Shown: positions 1 to 5,286, counted from the stretch's first letter. The stretch: DNA of 8,275 bases from Syntrophomonadaceae bacterium (GCA_007127255.1 SKZS01000179.1:1-8275); one strand, 5' to 3'. Numbers and translations: made by a program. Notes: a model not told the origin generated them from the sequence alone.

Positions 1-408
1 GAAGACCTGGATGGCTTCGCAAATTTCTTCATTGTACAGGCTGAAGAAGAAAGGTTTCATGCTATGAAATTTTTCGAATTTATCTTTGAACAGGGTGAGG
101 AAGCAGTAATTACCGGATTTCAAAATCCTAAACGCGACTTTAAATCAACAGAAGAGATCTTCAGTCTGGCCTTAGAACATGAAAAGTTGGTCAGCAGCCT
201 GATAAATGACCTGATGACTCTGGCCCAGGAAGAAAAACATTATGCAAGCATCAGCTTCCTGCAGTGGTTTATCGATGAACAGGTGGAAGAAGAAGCAAAT
301 ATGGGTAAACTTTTGAGCCAGGTCAAGCGGGTCGGCGAAAAAGGGCATGGCATCCTGATGCTTGACAGAGAACTGGCCGGGCGAACCTTTACCCCCGAAG
401 CAGAATAA
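1..408 (+). CDS. ftnA: Ferritin (non-haem, FtnA-like), C-terminal part; 5' end outside window
   Basis: Iron-storage ferritin that oxidises Fe(II) and stores it in a 24-subunit cytoplasmic shell. The frame is open from base 1, so the first in-frame ATG (64) is internal: residues before it (EDLDGFANFF, then QAEEERFHAMKFF) are typical ferritin helix B. The visible 135 residues hold the E-x-x-H ferroxidase pair (E17 and H20 of the fragment), the ALEHEK stretch (about residue 57) and FLQWFIDEQVEEE (about 86-98), all family hallmarks. About 35 N-terminal residues are missing at the window edge. The stop codon TAA (406-408) overlaps the first bases of the inverted-repeat element at 407. A hairpin inside that element probably terminates transcription. 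The family assignment is firm; the symbol is by analogy with bacterial ferritins, and bacterioferritin is unlikely because the sequence reads as FtnA-type. Confidence 0.93.
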   Translation, partial: EDLDGFANFFIVQAEEERFHAMKFFEFIFEQGEEAVITGFQNPKRDFKSTEEIFSLALEHEKLVSSLINDLMTLAQEEKHYASISFLQWFIDEQVEEEANMGKLLSQVKRVGEKGHGILMLDRELAGRTFTPEAE

Positions 409-549
409 GTTCACTTTTGCACTTTTGGGGTCAGGCCTCAAAATTGAACTTATTCCCAAAACCGGCGGACTTACCATTTTATGATGGCGAACGCCGGTTT
501 TTCTTGAAAAGAAGTTCAACCCTGAGGCCTGACCCCAATTGTTGAACTT
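407..549. repeat. Inverted-repeat (REP/BIME-like) element, copy A
   Basis: Two arms in inverted orientation, 407-451 and 512-549, surround a central hairpin (458-501). Each arm starts with AAGTTCA, carries the core TTGGGGTCAGGCCT (as its complement in the right arm) and ends with TTGAACTT, so each arm is itself an imperfect palindrome. The left arm carries a 7-bp insertion between its AAGTTC end and the core relative to the other three arms. The element overlaps the ferritin stop codon and ends 2 bp before the stop of the convergent DUF2284 gene, so it fills the whole gap. No target duplication is visible. The layout resembles REP/BIME repeats linked to IS200-like (Y1/RAYT) transposases. That link is inference, since no transposase is in the window. 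Confidence 0.85.
458..505 (+). terminator. Probable rho-independent terminator of the ferritin gene, inside element A
   Basis: A perfect 10-bp stem, AAAACCGGCG (458-467) with CGCCGGTTTT (492-501), is followed by T498-T502 then CTT. The 24-nt loop contains a smaller CCAT/ATGG hairpin. The T run gives plus-strand polarity, fitting the ferritin gene; the A run on the other side could give weaker activity for the DUF2284 transcript. The large loop lowers confidence. Confidence 0.6.
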
Positions 550-551
550 GC

Positions 552-1091
552 TTAGTTAACCATCAGAAAGGCATAGCGATGCATTTCCTGGTTATTGTCG
601 CGCAAGACTTCGATTGGATAACCTGCACTGCGAACTGTAGAGAAAACATCCACAGCTAACGATTCAGGGCCGGGACGGGAATCGTCCTTATTTACACAGT
701 CTTCTCGCGAACCTTTACACTGGCTGCAAAGCCGGCATTCATCCATGAAAAGCATAAAAGCTTTATGGTAACCGACCCAGAAAACTTCGCGTTCAAGTCC
801 AACCAACTCTTTTTCAAGTTGTCTGCTCCAGGGCACACGGTCTTCAGGACGGTCAACTGTTTTGGCAAAATGAAATATAACTGCATCTTCGTATTCGGAA
901 AAAAAGGCTCGGCACTCTTCTACAGAAGGCACCTGTGGCGGGCATGATCCCTTCTTTCCGTAACTGCTGCAACCAAACTGACACTTAAAACGTACCCAGT
1001 GAGCAACTACAATATGTGATGCTTTTATCCAACGATAGTCATTAAAGTTAAAACGGGCAAATAATGCTTCAAGTTCATTGTGACCAGTTAT
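552..1091 (-). CDS. DUF2284 family putative metal-binding protein (start codon uncertain)
   Basis: Function unknown; the family (COG5423-type 'predicted metal-binding') is marked by cysteine clusters likely to hold metal or an Fe-S cluster. Read from ATA at 1091 the protein is 179 residues. It begins TGHNELEALFARFNFNDYRW and shows a first cysteine group (C37, C41, C50 in WVRFKCQFGC and YGKKGSCPP) and a ferredoxin-like CxxCxxCx6C group (C119, C122, C125, C132), followed by RPGPESLAVDVFSTVR, all typical of DUF2284. The only standard start in frame is GTG at 930-932, which would remove the first cysteine group and the conserved N-terminus, so it is rejected. A strong GGAGGTGG ribosome site at 1098-1105 points to ACG (1092-1094) or ATA (1089-1091). 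The gene is divergent from the RnfD-like gene and convergent with the ferritin. No membrane segment is seen. Family call is firm; the start is open. Confidence 0.85.
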   Translation of the reverse strand: MTGHNELEALFARFNFNDYRWIKASHIVVAHWVRFKCQFGCSSYGKKGSCPPQVPSVEECRAFFSEYEDAVIFHFAKTVDRPEDRVPWSRQLEKELVGLEREVFWVGYHKAFMLFMDECRLCSQCKGSREDCVNKDDSRPGPESLAVDVFSTVRSAGYPIEVLRDNNQEMHRYAFLMVN

Positions 1092-1097
1092 CGTATT

Positions 1098-1105
1098 CCA
1101 CCTCC
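1098..1105 (-). promoter_or_regulatory. Ribosome binding site GGAGGTGG of the DUF2284 gene
   Basis: The site reads GGAGGTGG on the minus strand. In the DUF2284 frame the following codons are AAT ACG ATA ACT GGT. ATA lies 8 nt and ACG 5 nt from GGAGGT. An ATG at 1076-1078 is out of frame and hits a stop after 17 codons. The site therefore places initiation at a non-standard codon, or the start has been mutated or misread. Confidence 0.6.
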
Positions 1106-1131
1106 AGTATGTTTTAATTAATTATACCCTT

Positions 1132-1161
1132 ATTATGCCCAGTTTATAAATAATACGTCAA
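1132..1161 (-). promoter_or_regulatory. Sigma-A-type promoter for the DUF2284 gene
   Basis: On the minus strand, -35 TTGACG (1161-1156), an 18-bp spacer and -10 CATAAT (1137-1132). The predicted start of transcription is near 1125, about 20 nt ahead of the ribosome site. The -35 box overlaps the palindrome at 1158-1171. Confidence 0.6.
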
Positions 1162-1171
1162 CTTGAGTTGA
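1158..1171. promoter_or_regulatory. Palindromic operator candidate between divergent -35 boxes
   Basis: A perfect 6-2-6 palindrome, TCAACT-TG-AGTTGA, lies between and overlaps the two divergent -35 boxes (minus strand 1156-1161, plus strand 1168-1173). A dimeric regulator bound here would cover both promoters. No regulator gene is adjacent, so the binding protein is unknown. Confidence 0.45.
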
Positions 1172-1197
1172 ATATAACAATATGTATGTTCTATAAT
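1168..1197 (+). promoter_or_regulatory. Sigma-A-type promoter for the RnfD-like gene
   Basis: -35 TTGAAT (1168-1173), an 18-bp spacer and a consensus -10 TATAAT (1192-1197). Transcription should start near 1204, about 22 nt before the ATG. The ribosome site is AAGGGGGT (1212-1219). The -10 box sits within an inverted repeat GTTCT-N6-AGAAC (1188-1203) that could be an operator. Confidence 0.7.
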
Positions 1198-1225
1198 AAG
1201 AACATCTGAATAAGGGGGTATTTTT

Positions 1226-2083
1226 ATGAAAATGATGAAAGGTATGCTTATTGCCCTGGCTCCTGCAACGCTATTTGCCATATATTCATACCGCCTAAGT
1301 GCGGTACTTTTAATCATGGTTAGTGTTGCGGCAGCAGTGGGTTCTGAAGCACTTTACCAATACCTGGCCAAGAAACCATTCAAGATCAAAGACTTAAGTG
1401 CCGTTGTAACAGGACTGCTTCTAGCCCTGACCGTATCTCCTTCCCTGCCCCTTTACGTGGTGGCCACAGGAGCGGTTTTCGGTATAGTAATCGGAAAGCA
1501 GGTATTCGGTGGTTACGGAAAAAACATTTTTAACCCGGCCCTTTTCGGACGTCTTTTCATAATATATGCTTTTCCCGGCACTATGACACCCTGGCTTTCC
1601 CCTGTAGATCTTGTTTCAACAGCTACTCCTCTGCAGATTATCCGCAGCGAGGGAGTGCAGACTCCTCTGCACGAGCTTTTTTTAGGCACGGTCCCGGGCA
1701 GCCTTGGTGAAACCTCGGCACTGCTGCTGTTGCTGGGGGCAGGCTGGCTAATCTATAACCGTTTTGCTAACTGGCGTATACCGATTAGCGTTATCGCAGC
1801 TGTCGTCCTTGTTTGCATTCTAACCGGACAGGATATCCTGTTTCATCTTTTCTCAGGCAGCCTGATTATCGGAGCCTTCTTTATGGCAACCGATCCGGCC
1901 AGTTCGCCTAAAACACAACTCGGCCGCTATATCTTCGGATTCGGTGTTGGTTTAATTATTATTGCAATGCGCCTGTGGGGCTGGCTTCCTGAAGGGACCA
2001 CCTTTGCCATTATCGGCATGAACGTACTTGTTCCATTGATCAACCGCTACACTAAACCGAAACCTAAACCTAAAACTACTTAA
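1226..2083 (+). CDS. RnfD/NqrB-family membrane flavoprotein, orphan
   Basis: Related to RnfD (Rnf complex) and NqrB (Na+-NQR): membrane subunits carrying covalently bound FMN in redox-driven ion pumping. The 285-residue protein is nearly all hydrophobic helices. Visible hallmarks are KQVFGGYGKNIFNPALFGR (91-109), the FMN-attachment-type motif STATP (131-135, T134 being the likely FMN threonine of the SxAT pattern), FMATDPASSPKT (219-230) and an EGTTFAIIGMN segment near the end. It is slightly shorter than usual RnfD proteins (about 310-350) and ends in a lysine/proline tail. ATG 1226 has a good ribosome site. No other Rnf subunit gene lies within about 6 kb downstream or 1.2 kb upstream, so it may act outside a classical Rnf complex or join one encoded elsewhere. 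It shares a control region with the divergent DUF2284 gene. The family call is firm; the specific role is not known. Confidence 0.9.
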   Translation: MKMMKGMLIALAPATLFAIYSYRLSAVLLIMVSVAAAVGSEALYQYLAKKPFKIKDLSAVVTGLLLALTVSPSLPLYVVATGAVFGIVIGKQVFGGYGKNIFNPALFGRLFIIYAFPGTMTPWLSPVDLVSTATPLQIIRSEGVQTPLHELFLGTVPGSLGETSALLLLLGAGWLIYNRFANWRIPISVIAAVVLVCILTGQDILFHLFSGSLIIGAFFMATDPASSPKTQLGRYIFGFGVGLIIIAMRLWGWLPEGTTFAIIGMNVLVPLINRYTKPKPKPKTT

Positions 2084-2092
2084 GGATAATAA

Positions 2093-2109
2093 AGGTAATA
2101 TATTTACCT
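2093..2109. other. Short inverted repeat after the RnfD-like gene
   Basis: AGGTAA-TATAT-TTACCT, a 6-bp stem with a 5-nt loop, lies 10 bp after the stop codon. It has no T run, so it is unlikely to be a terminator on its own. Confidence 0.25.
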
Positions 2110-2154
2110 GGAGCCTGAAACCAGTTTAAAATTGCCGATTGCCTGGCCAAAAGG

Positions 2155-2261
2155 AAGTTCAACAATTGGGGTCAGGCCTGATTGTTGAACTTCCTGAATC
2201 ACCGGGGCTGCCGGGTAAAAAACAAGTTCAATGTTGAGGCCTGACCCCAATTGTTGAACTT
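2155..2261. repeat. Inverted-repeat (REP/BIME-like) element, copy B
   Basis: Two 38-bp arms, 2155-2192 and 2224-2261, are inverted copies: the first 25 bases are identical (AAGTTCAACAA then TTGGGGTCAGGCCT) and the last eight are TTGAACTT; only a short stretch before the end differs. The left arm alone folds on a perfect 12-bp stem (AAGTTCAACAAT with ATTGTTGAACTT) around a 14-nt loop. The 31-bp centre has a CCGG-based hairpin, as does the centre of copy A, although the centres are otherwise unrelated. The copy lies between the convergent RnfD-like and protease genes. Four arms in two elements show a dispersed family; a mobile origin driven by a Y1-type transposase elsewhere in the genome is inferred. 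Confidence 0.87.
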
Positions 2262-2268
2262 TTTTTTT
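2224..2268 (+). terminator. Probable terminator made from the right arm of element B
   Basis: The right arm can fold on itself (AAGTTCAA with TTGAACTT) or pair with the left arm into a long hairpin, and is followed directly by a T run to 2268. It would end the RnfD-like transcript. On the minus strand the same arm is followed by GTTTTTT (2217-2223), so it may also serve the protease gene: a two-way terminator. Confidence 0.5.
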
Positions 2269-2272
2269 GTTT

Positions 2273-3043
2273 TTATGGTGTGGGTAGTGTGGTTAAGAAT
2301 CTTTTTAGTTCGGCGGCGGAAACGGCCAGGCCTCTGACCTCGGCGGGATCGCTGTTACGTAAGGTGGCAAAGATAACGCCTACCACTTCACCATGTTCGT
2401 TGAAAACGGGGCTGCCACTGCTGCCCGGGTAGACCATTGCTTCAACCACCAAAAAAGGGATGTCGCTATGCCTGTTTTCACGGTAACTTACGACCATTCC
2501 CTTATTGGCAACCCGGGCAAACTGCAAGGGGTTGCCAATAACCAGCACTTCCTGATTAGAATAGGCTGGAGTATCAGAAATTGACACGACTGGCAGGTTC
2601 TCGGCCTGCAGTTCAATTACCGCAAGATCGGCATCCGGATAGACAGTCCACTGCTGTGCTGTAAAGGTGCCTATATTGGAGAAAGAGACCCTGACTGAGG
2701 TGGCGTCTTCAACAAGATGCCGGTTTGTAACAACCAGGCCATCTTCTTCAAGGTTAAAGCCGGTTCCTCGCATCTGACCCCCCGTGGGGCCTGATGGTCC
2801 TTCAACATAAACCCGGACAACTGAACTCCTTAGCTCTTCAACCAGCGGATCGTCAGAAAGGGCCCACGACTCGCGCAGAAAAGTAAAAGCAGGTCCGGCG
2901 AAAACAGAAAGCCAGCGCCCGGTTACTGAAAACAGAAAGATCAAGGCCAGGAAAAGAGCAACCATACCGATAAAATAGCGGCGGGTCCTGTACCACGCGG
3001 AGAATTCTTCTCCGTGATCTAGCTCTTCCTTCCCCTCGTACAT
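2273..3043 (-). CDS. Membrane-anchored trypsin-like serine protease (HtrA-like, no PDZ)
   Basis: A predicted extracytoplasmic serine protease tethered by one N-terminal helix. The 256 residues run: charged cytoplasmic N-terminus (1-22), membrane segment (about 23-41), linker, then a trypsin-like domain. The triad is visible: H109 in TNRHLVED, D139 in DADLAVIEL and S209 in GSSGSPVF. Unlike DegP/HtrA there is no PDZ domain; the protein ends soon after the catalytic domain. The ATG at 3041-3043 has no good ribosome site. The frame stays open upstream to 3121 and encodes a charged, coding-like stretch (WDPVNRYREED, then HDRELKEKLNR) preceded by AAGGAG at 3110-3115, but no standard start codon occurs there. 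The protein may therefore begin near 3100 with a non-standard or altered codon. Substrate unknown. It stands alone between element B and a non-coding stretch. Confidence 0.88.
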   Translation of the reverse strand: MYEGKEELDHGEEFSAWYRTRRYFIGMVALFLALIFLFSVTGRWLSVFAGPAFTFLRESWALSDDPLVEELRSSVVRVYVEGPSGPTGGQMRGTGFNLEEDGLVVTNRHLVEDATSVRVSFSNIGTFTAQQWTVYPDADLAVIELQAENLPVVSISDTPAYSNQEVLVIGNPLQFARVANKGMVVSYRENRHSDIPFLVVEAMVYPGSSGSPVFNEHGEVVGVIFATLRNSDPAEVRGLAVSAAELKRFLTTLPTP

Positions 3044-3315
3044 ACGGTTTAATTTTTCTTTAAGTTCGCGGTCGTGGTCTTCTTCCCTGTAACGATTAAC
3101 TGGATCCCACTCCTTTATAAGCTAAGACTTAAACAGTATGTTCTAAAAGATCTACAAACCATCATAATGGCGATAAAGATCAGACTCCATTTTCAAAAAA
3201 ACAATTCTGGCCGCATTAGCTTCAGTCTATACTTTGTCCTCTTTGGCTGCCATAACAATTTATCCAGGGTTTTCCGGTATCTGGCAGAATCTTTTCTTTT
3301 TTTATAAACCGCGCG

Positions 3316-3344
3316 TTGTTTATAGCTCTTCCGGCAGGTATAAT
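3316..3344 (+). promoter_or_regulatory. Sigma-A-type promoter for the small gene at 3389
   Basis: -35 TTGTTT (3316-3321), a 17-bp spacer and consensus -10 TATAAT (3339-3344). Transcription should start near 3351, which places the GAGGTGAG ribosome site at the very 5' end of the message. The spacer includes TCCGGCAGG (3330-3338), which is inverted at 3378-3386. Confidence 0.68.
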
Positions 3345-3351
3345 TGTAGTT

Positions 3352-3388
3352 GAGGTGAGAGGCAGCTTTTAAATAAGCCTGCCGGATT
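3352..3388 (+). promoter_or_regulatory. Hairpin-separated ribosome binding site of the 3389 gene
   Basis: GAGGTGAG (3352-3359) is a good ribosome site but lies 29 nt before the ATG. Between them a hairpin pairs GGCAGCTT (3361-3368) with AAGCCTGCC (3375-3383): eight pairs, one bulged C and the loop TTAAAT. When folded, only about 7 unpaired nt separate the ribosome site from ATG 3389, close to ideal spacing. No other good ribosome site precedes the ATG. Splitting of a ribosome site by a hairpin is known for phage T4 gene 25; its use here is inferred. Confidence 0.5.
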
Positions 3389-3652
3389 ATGGACAAGGAT
3401 AAAAAACCTTTCCGATCGCAGGACCGGGAACTCTTGAAGAAAAAAATTCATCGCGCCCTGTTCGAAGCACGCAGCGCCCTGCACAGGGGCGACGAAGAAG
3501 CCGCCCGGGAAATTGTGCGCAAGATCATGGCAGAGGCTGCCCCTGCTGCTTACGAAGCCAGCAAGGACGGCAGTTTTAACTGGGTTGTCGAAGCTTTAAA
3601 ACCGCTTGACGAGTTGATGCTGCCCGAAAACAACGACTACAATCAAGACTGA
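3389..3652 (+). CDS. Small charged helical protein of unknown function
   Basis: Not recognised. It encodes 87 residues, soluble, without cysteine or a membrane segment. The first half is strongly charged and helical (RSQDRELLKKKIHRALFEARSALHRGDEEAAREIVRKIM, about residues 9-47), resembling a helical hairpin. The rest has an aromatic motif FNWVVEALKPLDEL and an acidic tail ending NNDYNQD. An in-frame stop at 3374 fixes ATG 3389 as the first possible start. A good promoter and a hairpin-separated ribosome site support expression. It is convergent with the YIP1 gene (29 bp between stops) and monocistronic. A regulatory or adaptor role would be a guess. Confidence 0.72.
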   Translation: MDKDKKPFRSQDRELLKKKIHRALFEARSALHRGDEEAAREIVRKIMAEAAPAAYEASKDGSFNWVVEALKPLDELMLPENNDYNQD

Positions 3653-3655
3653 ATG

Positions 3656-3672
3656 AATTGAACGATTCAATT
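3656..3672. terminator. Short stem-loop between convergent genes
   Basis: AATTGAA-CGA-TTCAATT, a 7-bp AT-rich stem with a 3-nt loop, lies in the 29-bp gap between the stops of the 3389 gene and the YIP1 gene. No T run follows on either strand, so a terminator role is weakly supported. Confidence 0.3.
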
Positions 3673-3681
3673 AAAAGAAGC

Positions 3682-4281
3682 TTAAACAAACATAAAAGCC
3701 ATTACCAGTCCGATAACCAGGAAAACCGGGACAATGATCAGGATGAACAGAGTAAGCACGTAAGCAAGAATACTCATACCGGTTGACAGGCCGTGGCTCT
3801 CACGCAGTGCAATAACCTGCAGCACAATGACCCAGATTGATATACCGAAGCCAACCAGGCCGCTTAATACAGAGCCGACGACCCCGAACAGCCCGCCAAT
3901 TACTGTTATCGGCACCCCGATAATACCGGGGAAATTGGCAAAAGTATAAGCAGAAAACAGGTTCCAGTACCCGCCGCTTCCGCCAAAAAGGCGGCCGAAC
4001 AAATGCAAAACCCCCACATAAATCAGAAGAATCAAGACAGCAATCAGCAACCCGCCGATTGCCAGGGGCAGAAACGGAATTGTGAAAGCAAACTGGCGGG
4101 TCATTTCTTCATAGAAACCTACTACTTCCGGATCAAATAGAGCAGCCAGGCTGCCTAAAACAGATATGCCCAGGTAAATCAGCAACCCCCACCACACCGG
4201 CCTTTCCCTGGCAATTTCATTTAAAGTATCGCTCGGGCTTACAATCACGCCATATAGCCAGTCGAACAACTTGTCTCCCAT
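3682..4281 (-). CDS. YIP1-family integral membrane protein
   Basis: A 199-residue membrane protein of the bacterial YIP1 family (function unknown). The N-terminus has the typical short cytoplasmic motif, LFDWLYGVIVSPSDTLNEIARERP (5-28), followed by WWGLLIYLGISVLGSLAALF as first helix. About five hydrophobic helices follow, with the aromatic/glycine stretch GYWNLFSAYTFANFPGIIG in the middle. ATG 4281 has a strong AGGAGGTG (4287-4294) at 5 nt spacing. It is second in an operon: the upstream SppA gene ends 19 bp before this start. Together they suggest membrane-protein maintenance, though no direct link is shown by sequence. Confidence 0.82.
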   Translation of the reverse strand: MGDKLFDWLYGVIVSPSDTLNEIARERPVWWGLLIYLGISVLGSLAALFDPEVVGFYEEMTRQFAFTIPFLPLAIGGLLIAVLILLIYVGVLHLFGRLFGGSGGYWNLFSAYTFANFPGIIGVPITVIGGLFGVVGSVLSGLVGFGISIWVIVLQVIALRESHGLSTGMSILAYVLTLFILIIVPVFLVIGLVMAFMFV

Positions 4282-4300
4282 TAATACACCTCCTAAGCTA

Positions 4301-5239
4301 CTACCTTACCTGGTAGCGGATATCGGGGGATATGCCTTCCCTGAGCATCTCAAGTTTTAGCAGTTCCGGACCAAGCAGGGCTTTCTCGAGTGTAACCAGT
4401 ATCTGGTAGCCATAATCAAAAAGTTGGGTAAACATTGAAGGCGGCGGAAATTCATAGCGGACCGGGTTTTCAAAGTTGTTAAGTTCAGCCAGGTATGCAA
4501 TGGCTTCATCAATGCCCCCGAGGCGATCAACCAGCCCCATCTCCCTGGCCCGGCTGCCCAGATATATTTCCCCTGTAGCTAATTCTCTCACATTATCAAC
4601 TGCCATGCTTCTCCCCTCGGCCACATCATCAATAAACTGGCGGTAGGCCTCGTCGGAAAAGTCCTGCATCATCTCCCGTTCTTTATCGGTCAAAGTCCTG
4701 CTGAACATATCTTTATGTTCACCTGACTTTATAACTTCAACTTCAAGACCCAGCATATCATAAAGCCCTTCCATATCTATAAAAGTGCTTATAACACCGA
4801 TTGAACCGGTCATTGTTCCGGGTTGAGCTACAATACCCTGGGCGTAAGCAGAAATGTAGTAGCCTCCGGAAACAGCCATGTCAGCCATGGAAACCACAAC
4901 CGGTTTTTCAAAATCCCTGATCATATAGGCTATCTCCTGTGAAGCAGCAATAGAACCACCCTGGCTCTGGACCCTCAGGACTACACCCTCAATCATATCG
5001 TCTTCGGCTGCCCGTTCAAGCTGGCTATAGACCAGGCGGGGAGTTATTCCCCCGGTAGCAAACAGACCGGCCTGACCTTCCTGAATAGCCCCGTTTAGAT
5101 ATATGACCACAATATGCTCCTGATCATACCTTGACGGATCTCGCCTGCTATCAAAATCACTAATAAATGGTAATAAAATAACGGCAATAATGGAAACTAC
5201 AATCAACAGGCTGATAATAATTTTACGCTTTTCCACCAC
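4301..5239 (-). CDS. sppA: Signal peptide peptidase SppA (short, Bacillus type)
   Basis: A membrane-bound Ser-Lys protease of the S49 family that degrades cleaved signal peptides and membrane-protein fragments on the outer face of the membrane. The 312-residue protein has an N-terminal membrane anchor (about 7-25) and one SppA domain, as in Gram-positive forms, not the doubled E. coli form. The likely nucleophile is S124 in MAVSGGYYIS; the likely general base is K176 in KSGEHKD. GTMTGSIGVI (141-150), GEIYLGSRAREMGLVDRLGG (223-242) and a C-terminus ISPDIRY fit the family. The start is GTG 5239 (GTG-GTG) with GGGAG at 5246-5250. It is first gene of the operon with the YIP1 protein. Confidence 0.93.
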   Translation of the reverse strand: MVEKRKIIISLLIVVSIIAVILLPFISDFDSRRDPSRYDQEHIVVIYLNGAIQEGQAGLFATGGITPRLVYSQLERAAEDDMIEGVVLRVQSQGGSIAASQEIAYMIRDFEKPVVVSMADMAVSGGYYISAYAQGIVAQPGTMTGSIGVISTFIDMEGLYDMLGLEVEVIKSGEHKDMFSRTLTDKEREMMQDFSDEAYRQFIDDVAEGRSMAVDNVRELATGEIYLGSRAREMGLVDRLGGIDEAIAYLAELNNFENPVRYEFPPPSMFTQLFDYGYQILVTLEKALLGPELLKLEMLREGISPDIRYQVR

Positions 5240-5270
5240 TAATCACTCCCGGCGGTATATTTTTATATCA

Positions 5271-5286
5271 CTGTTAAATTTGACAG
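5271..5286. promoter_or_regulatory. Near-palindrome in the sppA leader
   Basis: CTGTTAAATTTGACAG, 16 bp with seven of eight base pairs matched and one T/G mismatch at the fifth position, lies between the predicted sppA transcription start and its GTG. It may be an operator or a weak RNA hairpin. It differs from the Rex site, whose half-sites are 4 bp apart. Confidence 0.3.

Larger units (their letters stand above)
3125..3388. other. Non-coding stretch with leader signals of the 3389 gene
   Basis: No convincing gene in about 264 bp. Two weak open frames here (plus 3074-3307; minus 3193-3396) lack ribosome sites and family resemblance. The right half holds the promoter and hairpin leader of the 3389 gene, listed separately. 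No clear promoter for the protease gene was found on the minus strand. Confidence 0.5.

Noticed and set aside
172..519. Minus-strand open frame across the ferritin gene and element A
   Set aside because: It is the shadow of the ferritin frame and runs into the repeat element; no family resemblance.
407..549. CRISPR array or riboswitch reading of the repeated arms
   Set aside because: Arms are inverted, not direct, with only two per site and no regular spacers; no cas gene nearby; elements lie at gene ends, not in leaders.
552..932. DUF2284 gene starting at GTG 930-932
   Set aside because: This would drop the conserved N-terminus with its three cysteines, which is clearly encoded upstream, and there is a strong ribosome site at 1098-1105.
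3074..3307. Plus-strand 77-codon open frame
   Set aside because: No ribosome site, overlaps the N-terminal region of the protease on the other strand, and the protein looks like translated non-coding DNA.
3193..3396. Minus-strand open frame for a very basic 67-residue peptide
   Set aside because: TTG start without a ribosome site, overlaps the promoter and start of the 3389 gene, no family resemblance, low-complexity basic composition from AT-rich DNA.
5271..5286. Rex-type redox operator
   Set aside because: The half-sites are separated by 2 bp instead of 4, and one position is mismatched.
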